Assembly: GCA_002455605.1 (NCBI GenBank)
Contig: DKLE01000085.1
Location: 1,000-11,258 of the forward strand
DNA from: Firmicutes bacterium UBA6648
Lineage (GTDB): Bacteria; Bacillota; Clostridia; Peptostreptococcales; Anaerovoracaceae
Direction: 5' to 3'
Length of the DNA: 10,259 nt
The notes beneath the pieces were generated by a model. It was not told where the DNA came from and made no database searches. It saw nothing but the letters and a program-made list of their open reading frames with translations. The translations under genes were made by a program, and so were the position numbers. Shown here one piece after another: positions 1 through 6,306 of this stretch (its first letter is position 1; the number at the start of each line of letters is the position of its first letter).

Positions 1-1436
1 TTGTCAGTGTTGTACCTATCATTATAGGTACTGCCATGTTTATACCTATAGCTACTGCTTTATATTACGGCGAAGGGGCGCAGTTAAAGAACTTTCTGAT
101 ATTAGCTGTCACGATGATACTCGTATCACTTGTTTTGCTGCATTTTTTAAAGCCTGCAACGATACCTATCCGCATGCGGGACGGATACCTTATCGTCACC
201 CTATGCGGCATTACAGCCTGTATTTTAGGGGCTCTTCCCTATTGGACATCAGACCAGACAGATTCAGTAATCGATTCTCTATTTGAATCCATTGCCTCTT
301 TTACCACTACAGGGTCGACTTTATTTAACCTGGATACAATTCCTAGAAGTCTGCTCATTTGGAAAGGGGTATGTAATTGGCTGGGCGGTTTAGGTATCTT
401 AGTATTAACCATATCTATTTTACCTGCCTTAGGCATGGAAGGGAAAACACTGGCTCAAGCAGAAGTACCCGGTCAGATTTTGGGAAAAGTAACCAACCGT
501 ACTTCAGATTCGGCGAGATATTTATATATTTTATACCTCTCTTTTACGATTATAGAGTTTATACTCCTAGCCCTGGGCCCTATGGACATATTTGATGCGA
601 TTATCAATACCATGGCAAGTGTAAGTACAAGCGGCTTGGGCAGCATGAACCACGCTTTTTCACATTACAACAGTTTTTACAATGAAGCAGTTATAGTTAT
701 TTTTACAATTTTGTCTTCCATTAATTTTACGCTCTATTTCCTGCTGCTTCATGGAAACTGGAAAACTGTTTTAACCAACATAGAGCTTAGAGCTTTTTTT
801 ATCATTATGATTTTAGGCTCCGGATTTGTAGCACTGAATTTATATTTTACTAAAACTTACGGACTTATGGAGTCCATACGTTATGGAACCTTTCAAGTGG
901 TTTCTATGGCTACCACTTCAGGTTTTTCAATTATCGGACACACAGGCTGGCCTTCTTTCAGTATTGTCATATTAATCGTACTGATGCTGATCGGCGGATG
1001 CTCTTATTCCACCAGCAGTTCTATAAAAGTCATTCGATTTTTAGTACTTTGTAAATTGGTTGGAAGAGGCTTTACAAGAAGAATTCATCCCCGCTCAGTT
1101 GTTGCTGTAAAGATAGGCGGACGTTCCATTTCAGCTTTAAGAGTTTCCTATATCACTGTTTTTATTATGCTTTATTTTATACTTATTATAGTTGGCAGCA
1201 TTATCTTATCTTTGCAGAATCTGGATTTCATAACAACGCTATCCTCTTCTGTAGCCATGCTGTCCAACGTAGGCTTTGGACTTGGTGATGTAGCTACAGG
1301 CAATTTCAGTATCTACTGCAGACCTTTGCGTTTAGTATTATGTTTTCTTATGATTGCAGGAAGACTGGAACTCTTTACGATTATCACACTGTTTATGCCT
1401 TCTTTCTGGAATCCGGATAAATACAAAAACTATTAA
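1..1436 (+). CDS. trkH: TrkH-family potassium uptake transporter, membrane subunit (5' partial)
   Basis: Membrane subunit of a Trk-type K+ uptake system, which normally works with a cytoplasmic NAD/nucleotide-binding RCK partner (TrkA/KtrA); none is visible here and it may lie upstream. The reading frame is open from base 3 to the window edge and encodes V-S-V-V-P-I before the first internal ATG at 36, matching the first TrkH helix (IPI..ALYYGE). The true start is therefore outside the window and only about ten residues are missing. Counting from the ATG at 36, the four selectivity-filter loops are visible: TTGST (91-95), STSGLG (197-202), TTSGFS (293-298) and SNVGFG (410-415), each with the K+-coordinating Gly. 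The C-terminus has the family signature GRLELFT..PSFW (442-458). Oddity: the usually Gly-rich intramembrane loop after the third filter reads GGCSYSTSSSIK (320-331) instead of the common GGCAGST-GG-IK form. A terminator follows the stop. Confidence 0.93.
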   Translation, partial: VSVVPIIIGTAMFIPIATALYYGEGAQLKNFLILAVTMILVSLVLLHFLKPATIPIRMRDGYLIVTLCGITACILGALPYWTSDQTDSVIDSLFESIASFTTTGSTLFNLDTIPRSLLIWKGVCNWLGGLGILVLTISILPALGMEGKTLAQAEVPGQILGKVTNRTSDSARYLYILYLSFTIIEFILLALGPMDIFDAIINTMASVSTSGLGSMNHAFSHYNSFYNEAVIVIFTILSSINFTLYFLLLHGNWKTVLTNIELRAFFIIMILGSGFVALNLYFTKTYGLMESIRYGTFQVVSMATTSGFSIIGHTGWPSFSIVILIVLMLIGGCSYSTSSSIKVIRFLVLCKLVGRGFTRRIHPRSVVAVKIGGRSISALRVSYITVFIMLYFILIIVGSIILSLQNLDFITTLSSSVAMLSNVGFGLGDVATGNFSIYCRPLRLVLCFLMIAGRLELFTIITLFMPSFWNPDKYKNY

Positions 1437-1452
1437 TTGAATAATTAAAAAG

Positions 1453-1489
1453 AAAAAGAGCAAAATACTAAAGTAGTTTGCTTTTTTAA
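1453..1489 (+). terminator. Rho-independent terminator after trkH
   Basis: The arms at 1453-1464 (AAAAAGAGCAAA) and 1477-1487 (TTTGCTTTTTT) pair around a small inner TAC/GTA stem, and the right arm runs into a T-tract. It begins 17 bases after the trkH stop and ends about 45 bases before the CBS gene, so it probably ends or attenuates the trkH transcript. No convincing promoter lies between it and the next gene. Confidence 0.75.
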
Positions 1490-1531
1490 TTTGCATTCTT
1501 AAATTTACAGATTTGGAAAGGAGTTTTTCTT

Positions 1532-1954
1532 ATGTTGGTAAAAGATATTATGACCTCATGTGTCAGCTGTGTAAAACCCGACAGCCCTATTTCACAAGTT
1601 GCCAAGCAAATGAAACAAGAAAATATCGGCTCTATTCCGGTTTGCAATGATTCCGGCCGTGTTCTCGGTATCATTACAGACAGAGATATAGTTTTGCGTT
1701 CAGTAGCTGAAGAAAACAATAACTTAAAAGCACAAGACGTTATGACTCAGAATATAACTTGTGCCACCCCAAGCATGAATGCTCACGATGCATCACTTTT
1801 GTTAGCTAATAATCAGATCAGACGTCTGCCTGTTGTTTCTAACGACAGACTTGTAGGAATTGTATCCTTGGGGGATATTGCACAAAAAAATATCCTAGTT
1901 GATGAAGCAGGCGATGCCCTTTCTGCTATATCAAAACCAAACGGCCTGAGTTAA
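1532..1954 (+). CDS. CBS-domain pair protein (YhcV-like)
   Basis: A 140-residue soluble protein made of two CBS motifs and almost nothing else. CBS pairs bind adenine nucleotides (AMP, ATP, SAM, c-di-AMP and others) and act as regulatory modules; a free-standing pair has no enzymatic domain. CBS1 covers roughly residues 1-60, with the DIMT motif near the start and GIITDRDI at 46-53. CBS2 covers about 67-125, with VMTQNITC, IRRLPVVS and GIVSLGDIA. The TDRDI and SLGDI segments are the typical ends of the two motifs. The architecture and wording resemble Bacillus subtilis YhcV, from memory. The start is supported by an AAAGGAG Shine-Dalgarno about nine bases upstream. It follows trkH on the same strand but behind a terminator, so any link to K+ uptake is only positional. 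The stop codon lies inside the terminator hairpin shared with rnr. Ligand and partner are unknown. Confidence 0.9.
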   Translation: MLVKDIMTSCVSCVKPDSPISQVAKQMKQENIGSIPVCNDSGRVLGIITDRDIVLRSVAEENNNLKAQDVMTQNITCATPSMNAHDASLLLANNQIRRLPVVSNDRLVGIVSLGDIAQKNILVDEAGDALSAISKPNGLS

Positions 1955-1975
1955 AAACTCAAGGCCGTTTTTTAT
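1938..1975. terminator. Bidirectional terminator shared by the convergent CBS gene and rnr
   Basis: The arm AACGGCCTGAG (1940-1950) pairs with CTCAAGGCCGTT (1958-1969), with one bulged A, around a TTAAAAA loop. A T-run follows on the + strand, and A-rich sequence on the left gives a short U-run for the - strand. The CBS stop (1952-1954) sits in the loop and the rnr stop (1972-1974) in the T-run, so one hairpin serves both genes. Confidence 0.88.
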
Positions 1976-4053
1976 TCTTCTGCTATTATAAAATCAATTT
2001 CTCTGTCTTCTATATTTGCTCGTGTTACCTGTATTTTTACTTTATCTCCCAAGCCATAAATCTTATGCGTCTGCTGGCCGATGAATCTATATTTTGTCTG
2101 TTCAAAATCATAGTAATCATCTTTTAAATCTTCAATGCGAACTAAACCTTCAATAGTATTAGGAAGCTCCACATAGAATCCATAATTTGTAACTCCGCTG
2201 ATAACACCTTCGAAGCATTCACCTATATGATAAGACATATATTCCGTTTTTTTCAGTTTTTCTACTTCACGTTCCAGCTCCTGAGCATGCCTTTCGGCTT
2301 TTGAAGAAAGCTCCGATGCAATATCCACCTTTTTCCTAAGCTGCTTGCTTCTTTTTTCATTGAGTCTGCCATCTATTACTTCTTTTATAATGCGATGTAT
2401 AATCAAATCCGGATATCTTCTTATGGGAGAAGTGAAATGGCAGTAAAATTTCACGCCTAAACCGAAATGTCCATCACAAGTAACATCATAAAAGGCTTTT
2501 TTCATAGAACGAAGCATTACTGTATTTACGACATTTTCGTAGGATTGTCCTTTTACTTCCCGCAGCATGTCACTGAGTACTCTGGGATGAACGTTCTCTG
2601 TATTTCCTTTCATCATTAAGCCAAAGCCTCTGATAAAGTTTTTAAATTCATCCATTCGATCCGGTGCGGGCTTTTCGTGCACTCGATAAACAAATGGAAC
2701 CTCCAGCCAGAAAAAATGCTCAGCTATGGTTTCATTGGCAATAAGCATAAATTCTTCAATAATACGGTTAGCAACACGCCTTTCTGCGGTTTCCACCGTT
2801 ACTGGTATGCCGGCTTCATCTAATTTAATATAAGCTTCATCAAAATCAAAGTCTAAGCTGCCTCTTAAATCCCTTTTTTTATGAAGAATTTCTGCCAATT
2901 CTTTCATTATTAAAATTTCTTCATAAATATCATCATATTTGGAAATCAACTCTTGCGTATTTTTTTCCAGTATATCCGATACATCATCATAAACCATACG
3001 ATGAGCGGAATGAATAACACTTTTGAAAATATCATGGCTTACAACCTCTCCCGTGGAATCAATTTCCATAGAAACGGAAAGGGTCAGCCTGTCCACCTGA
3101 GGGTTTAAGCTGCATATTCCATTGGAAAGAGCTTTGGGTAACATAGGGATAACCTGATCTACCAAATATACACTGGTCCCTCTTTTTAATGCTTCTTTAT
3201 CCATAGGACCGTCTTCAGTTACATAATGACTTACATCTGCAATGTGAACCCCCAAAAGATAATTACCGTTTTTCAGTTTTTCTACCGATATGGCATCATC
3301 CAAATCCTTAGCATCTGCCCCGTCTATTGTAATGATTTTTTTACTTCTTAAATCAGTTCTTCCTTCGTATTCTTCCTCTGAAATAGGAGTAAAATCTTCT
3401 TCTTTTTGCAATTTAATTTTAGAAACGGCTTTTGCTTCTGCATTTACTCTGCTTGGAAAGGTCTGGAACAAATTATACTGTCTGATTAAGGCTTTTATAT
3501 CTCCTCCTGTTTCACCAAATCGGCTGATTATCTCAGTAATTTTTCCTTCGGCACTATTCCCGTTTTCCGGATACTTGGTTATTTGAACCACAACCTTATC
3601 GCCGTTTTCAGCATTTTTCCAATCACCTTTTTTAACAAAGACATCTTCATTGTTAAAATGTTTATCATCTGGTATAACGAATCCAAATCGACTGCTCTTG
3701 TCAAAAGTCCCTATTATTTCAGTTACTCCGTGAGTGATTATTTTATCAATAATCCCTTCTCTGGACTTCGTTGAATTACCTTCCGGAAATAATACGACGG
3801 ATACCGTATCCCCGTTCATCGCTCCGTTTAGATGTTTACTCGCAATAAATACATCCTGTCTCTCTTTTTCTGTAACAGGATTTTCTTCCTCTTCATTTAT
3901 TATAGGCGTCACGAAGCCAAAACCTCTTTTATGTTTTGATAATACTCCCTGAATAATTTTAGCATCTTTAGGAAATTTTGGTTTCTGTCCAATTAAAGCG
4001 GTTTCTGCTTTTTCATTTTCTCTTTTTTTCTTATTTAATATCTTTTTACTCAT
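1972..4053 (-). CDS. rnr: Ribonuclease R (3'-5' exoribonuclease, RNB family)
   Basis: Processive 3'-5' hydrolytic exoribonuclease that degrades structured RNA and takes part in mRNA turnover, rRNA quality control and trans-translation. From the ATG at 4053 it is 693 residues. It has a Lys-rich N-terminus, two cold-shock RNA-binding domains (about 32-90 with GFGFVTP, and 114-176 with RFGFVIP), the RNB catalytic domain (about 230-560) and a C-terminal S1 domain (about 613-690). The metal-binding Asp cluster is in TIDGADAKDLDDAIS (242-256; D244, D250, D252, D253), and HFTSPIRRYPDL (539-550) is the second signature. The Lys-rich tail of E. coli RNase R is missing. The frame stays open to a GTG at 4110, but that codon lies in the terminator of the neighbouring lipoprotein gene and lacks a spaced Shine-Dalgarno, so I prefer 4053. 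That ATG also has no Shine-Dalgarno but sits about seven bases after a good -10 box. It is not next to secG or smpB, its usual neighbours in many Firmicutes. Confidence 0.95.
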   Translation of the reverse strand: MSKKILNKKKRENEKAETALIGQKPKFPKDAKIIQGVLSKHKRGFGFVTPIINEEEENPVTEKERQDVFIASKHLNGAMNGDTVSVVLFPEGNSTKSREGIIDKIITHGVTEIIGTFDKSSRFGFVIPDDKHFNNEDVFVKKGDWKNAENGDKVVVQITKYPENGNSAEGKITEIISRFGETGGDIKALIRQYNLFQTFPSRVNAEAKAVSKIKLQKEEDFTPISEEEYEGRTDLRSKKIITIDGADAKDLDDAISVEKLKNGNYLLGVHIADVSHYVTEDGPMDKEALKRGTSVYLVDQVIPMLPKALSNGICSLNPQVDRLTLSVSMEIDSTGEVVSHDIFKSVIHSAHRMVYDDVSDILEKNTQELISKYDDIYEEILIMKELAEILHKKRDLRGSLDFDFDEAYIKLDEAGIPVTVETAERRVANRIIEEFMLIANETIAEHFFWLEVPFVYRVHEKPAPDRMDEFKNFIRGFGLMMKGNTENVHPRVLSDMLREVKGQSYENVVNTVMLRSMKKAFYDVTCDGHFGLGVKFYCHFTSPIRRYPDLIIHRIIKEVIDGRLNEKRSKQLRKKVDIASELSSKAERHAQELEREVEKLKKTEYMSYHIGECFEGVISGVTNYGFYVELPNTIEGLVRIEDLKDDYYDFEQTKYRFIGQQTHKIYGLGDKVKIQVTRANIEDREIDFIIAEE

Positions 4054-4059
4054 ATGTTT

Positions 4060-4087
4060 AGTATACCACAATACTTTTAATTTTAAA
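4060..4087 (-). promoter_or_regulatory. Predicted rnr promoter with extended -10, leaderless layout
   Basis: On the - strand, TATACT (4060-4065) is preceded by TGG, forming an extended -10 element. A weak -35, TTTAAA (4082-4087), lies 16 bases further upstream. Six bases separate the -10 from the ATG at 4053, so the predicted transcription start falls on or next to the start codon. Confidence 0.55.
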
Positions 4088-4115
4088 ACATAAAGGATGG
4101 CAAAAGCCACCCTTT
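4085..4115 (-). terminator. Terminator of the small lipoprotein gene
   Basis: Read on the - strand, AAAGGGTGGC (4115-4106) and GCCATCCTTT (4101-4092) form a ten-pair stem with one G-U pair and a TTTT loop, followed by ATGTTTT. It lies 15 bases after the lipoprotein stop and just upstream of the rnr promoter. The U-tract is short, so some readthrough into rnr is possible. Confidence 0.7.
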
Positions 4116-4129
4116 AAAACTTTTATTGA

Positions 4130-4384
4130 TTATAAATTATTGGTGCCCTTATTTACTGCACCATCAGTTGTTACTAAATCTTCAACTGCATCTCCCGTGT
4201 CTCTAACAGCGTCTCCTGCATTGTCTGCAGCGTTGTCTAGATCATCACGTACGGTTCCGTTATTATCTGTTACATTATTAGGTGTATTTGGATCTAATAC
4301 TGTTCCATCATCACGGCCGCATGCAACAAATGCCATTAAAGCGATAACCAATAAAAGTCCAAGAAAAATACGTCTTTTTCTCAA
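4130..4384 (-). CDS. Small Asp-rich lipoprotein, function unknown
   Basis: I do not recognise a family. From the TTG at 4384 the product is 84 residues. It has an Arg/Lys-rich start (LRKRR), a hydrophobic segment (about 6-18) and a lipobox AFVAC with Cys22 followed by Gly, so it should be exported, lipid-modified and held on the outer face of the membrane. The mature part is short, acidic and rich in Asp, Asn, Gly and Thr. Around residues 50-70 is a heptad-spaced stretch in which GDAVR and GDAVE recur seven residues apart, likely one acidic amphipathic helix. Start choice: an upstream in-frame TTG at 4393 touches the GAGGAG Shine-Dalgarno with no spacing, while the TTG at 4384 is nine bases from it and is preferred. 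It is a single-gene unit with its own terminator, transcribed away from the sigma operon. A link to that operon is possible but unproven. Confidence 0.8.
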   Translation of the reverse strand: MRKRRIFLGLLLVIALMAFVACGRDDGTVLDPNTPNNVTDNNGTVRDDLDNAADNAGDAVRDTGDAVEDLVTTDGAVNKGTNNL

Positions 4385-4427
4385 TTGCTTCAACTCCTCT
4401 CTTTTTTCTCAATCTTAGTATTATCAA

Positions 4428-4433
4428 ATTATA
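4428..4433 (-). promoter_or_regulatory. Candidate -10 box for the lipoprotein gene
   Basis: A perfect TATAAT on the - strand lies about 45 bases upstream of the TTG start. I see no good -35 at 16-18 bases, so it is a weak promoter call, or one that depends on an activator or an alternative sigma factor. Confidence 0.35.
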
Positions 4434-4445
4434 GGTTTTTACTCT

Positions 4446-4492
4446 AAATAAAGCGGAAAAAATTAAACCAAAATTCTCTAATTGCTTTATTT
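4446..4492. repeat. Inverted repeat in the lipoprotein/sigma intergenic region
   Basis: AAATAAAGC (4446-4454) and GCTTTATTT (4484-4492) are exact inverted copies, 29 bases apart, between the divergent lipoprotein and sigma genes. It could be a two-site operator, or chance in AT-rich DNA. No other feature was found in this 200-base gap apart from the candidate -10 box and the two Shine-Dalgarno sequences. Confidence 0.35.
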
Positions 4493-4600
4493 GAAAAAAA
4501 TATGATAAATTATTGAGTGAAATATTGATTTTAAACGAATGTATATATGAAGTACTCAAAACGAAGAATAAATTTTATATGTAAATAAGGTGAGGTAAAA

Positions 4601-5158
4601 ATGAATGAAGACAATCAATTAATATTACTGATTAAAAGTAATCCTCAGGAAGGTTTATCGAAAGCTATGGATTTATACGGCGGATCGATGAAATGGGTTA
4701 TCTCAAAAATTCTCGGTTACTCTAACAGGGAAGATATCGAAGAATGTATGTCTGATGTATTTGTTAAATTATGGAAAAACATTGACAAATTTAAAGCAGA
4801 CAATCAGGCTTCCCTAAAAAGCTATTTATATGGCATAGCAAGATATACCGCTATCGATTATCTTCGAAAAAGCCAGGCCTCATTGGAAATTGTTTCTCTT
4901 GAAGAAAACGACATTGGCTTTTTCGTTGACTTTGCAGATGAACTGGCCAGAGAAACCAATTCCCGGATTATTCAAGAAGCGGTAGACTCTCTTCCTGAGC
5001 CAGATCGAAAGATATTCATACTCAGATATTTTTTGCAGCAACGGATTAATTCCATAGCTGATTCACTCTCCCTGAGTCCAAAAACAGTTGAAAATAAACT
5101 GTATCGGGGAAAAAAGATGCTTCGGGAGGCATTAATTGAAAGGGGAATTATTATATGA
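4601..5158 (+). CDS. ECF-type RNA polymerase sigma factor (sigma-70 family)
   Basis: An alternative sigma factor of 185 residues that should direct RNA polymerase to a small regulon when its anti-sigma factor releases it. It contains only regions 2 and 4, as expected for the ECF group. Region 2 (about 20-92) includes DIEECMSDVFVKLWKNIDKF, the core-binding part of region 2, followed by SYLYGIARYTAIDYLRK, the -10 recognition part. Region 4 (about 122-178) includes LPEPDRKIFILRYF and a helix-turn-helix at INSIADSLSLSPKTVENKLYRG. The start is supported by AAGGTGAGG five bases upstream. The stop overlaps the next ATG (ATGA), so sigma and anti-sigma are translationally coupled. ECF genes often control their own promoter, but I could not find a matched -35/-10 pair upstream. 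Its signal and targets cannot be read from the sequence. Confidence 0.92.
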   Translation: MNEDNQLILLIKSNPQEGLSKAMDLYGGSMKWVISKILGYSNREDIEECMSDVFVKLWKNIDKFKADNQASLKSYLYGIARYTAIDYLRKSQASLEIVSLEENDIGFFVDFADELARETNSRIIQEAVDSLPEPDRKIFILRYFLQQRINSIADSLSLSPKTVENKLYRGKKMLREALIERGIII

Positions 5159-6225
5159 AAAATTTAGAGGATATTATGAAATATTATAACCTGAAGGATG
5201 ACGATCTAATCGCAGATGAACCGATTTCTTTTGATGAAAAAAATAGAATTCTCAACAAAACATTTTTAAAAGCCGGTTTAATAGAAAAAGAAAAAAAGCC
5301 CCGCAGAAAAAAAGTGATTGTTTTAGCTGCAGCTTGTATTACTGTATTTGCTCTAGGGGCAGTAACCTTTGCTGCCTCTGCATTAAACAGCCATTTTATC
5401 AATTTTTTTCAGCCAAAAAACCAACAAGAATCCGATTTATTAAATAACCTGGGTACCATTATCGATAAACAAGTAACCGCCAACGGCTTGACTATTGATA
5501 TAAAAGAAGCGGTAGGAGACAGAAATGCGGTCTATGTCATGTATGATATTATAGCACCGGAAGGGACTATACTGGATAAAGAGCAATATACCTTTATTAC
5601 TTCCATGATTACTCTTGAGAGCACCTTTGGCCTTCCCGCAGGCATGGGCTATAGCTTCGAAAACTTAGAAGATCCCAATCCTCAAGATAATGTTAAACCC
5701 ATGATGCTGTGCTTGAGCTCCAATCGAAAGCTGATTGGAAAAAATATGACACTTCGTCTGAGCGATTTTTCAAGCTATAAGGAAGAGAAAGAATTAAAGG
5801 ACCGTCCAAAAGGCATTATCGAAGGTACTCCTGGGGATGAAAATGATATTTACCATATTCTCATACCGGGAACCTGGGAAATTACATTCCCTTTAGACTA
5901 TGCGGATCATACAGCCATTTATAAGCTAAATGAAGATTTACAGTATAATGATATTCATTTAAAAATAAAAGAGGTTCGATTATCTCCCATTTCTATCAGT
6001 ATGACGCTGAAAGCCTCATCTGATTTAAACAGTGAGGACATTCACCAGGCTCCATTAATTATATATCTGAAAAACGGCGATATTCTCAATGCCGATAACG
6101 GCAGCCGGGGAACGAATATCAATCATTTTGATATTGTTATAGATGCTCAATTCAATCAGATCCTTAATCCTTCTGAAATACAATCCATTGAATACTGCGG
6201 AAAAATACTTCCTATAAAATTTTAA
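5155..6225 (+). CDS. DUF4179-type membrane anti-sigma factor
   Basis: A 356-residue protein that probably holds the preceding sigma factor inactive at the membrane. It has a charged cytoplasmic N-terminus (1-53), one membrane-spanning segment (about 54-76, VIVLAAACITVFALG...) after a basic KKPRRKK stop, and a large external part (about 77-356) with no transmembrane segment. The segment around the membrane span and just after it looks like the DUF4179 domain found in clostridial proteins encoded right after ECF-type sigma genes. This assignment is from recall of the family and from gene order. I see no zinc-binding HxxxCxxC anti-sigma motif. The external region appears beta-rich and may sense something outside the cell. 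It overlaps the sigma gene by four bases, with an AAAGGGG Shine-Dalgarno nine bases before its ATG. The pair ends in a strong terminator, so nothing else belongs to this operon. Confidence 0.8.
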   Translation: MKNLEDIMKYYNLKDDDLIADEPISFDEKNRILNKTFLKAGLIEKEKKPRRKKVIVLAAACITVFALGAVTFAASALNSHFINFFQPKNQQESDLLNNLGTIIDKQVTANGLTIDIKEAVGDRNAVYVMYDIIAPEGTILDKEQYTFITSMITLESTFGLPAGMGYSFENLEDPNPQDNVKPMMLCLSSNRKLIGKNMTLRLSDFSSYKEEKELKDRPKGIIEGTPGDENDIYHILIPGTWEITFPLDYADHTAIYKLNEDLQYNDIHLKIKEVRLSPISISMTLKASSDLNSEDIHQAPLIIYLKNGDILNADNGSRGTNINHFDIVIDAQFNQILNPSEIQSIEYCGKILPIKF

Positions 6226-6235
6226 ATGCAATATA

Positions 6236-6280
6236 AAAAAGAAAAGCAAAGCTATAAGGAGAAAGCTTTGCTTTTACTTT
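6236..6280. terminator. Bidirectional terminator between the anti-sigma gene and ilvE
   Basis: A perfect 12-base stem, AAAAGCAAAGCT (6242-6253) with AGCTTTGCTTTT (6264-6275), closes a ten-base loop. T-rich sequence follows on the right (6272-6281) and an A-run precedes on the left (6235-6240), so it can stop transcription from both convergent genes. Confidence 0.9.
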
Positions 6281-6306
6281 TGCATATTTAAATGCGCTGA
6301 AAAAAT

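Noticed and set aside
36..38. ATG at 36 as the true trkH start.
   Set aside because: The frame is open upstream to the window edge and encodes the expected hydrophobic start of the first helix; there is no Shine-Dalgarno before 36.
3290..3952. Several + strand open frames opposite rnr, and similar frames opposite ilvE, pdxT and pdxS.
   Set aside because: They are antisense shadows of well-recognised genes, without Shine-Dalgarno support or familiar motifs.
4054..4110. N-terminal extension of RNase R from the GTG at 4110.
   Set aside because: The codons run through the terminator of the neighbouring gene and the rnr promoter, the residues (AILYVLKLKVLWY) are unlike RNase R, and there is no properly spaced Shine-Dalgarno.
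4494..4600. An autoregulatory ECF promoter upstream of the sigma gene (GAAAT near 4519, CGAA near 4536, TATATA near 4542).
   Set aside because: No combination has the -35/-10 spacing expected for ECF or vegetative promoters, so I list none.
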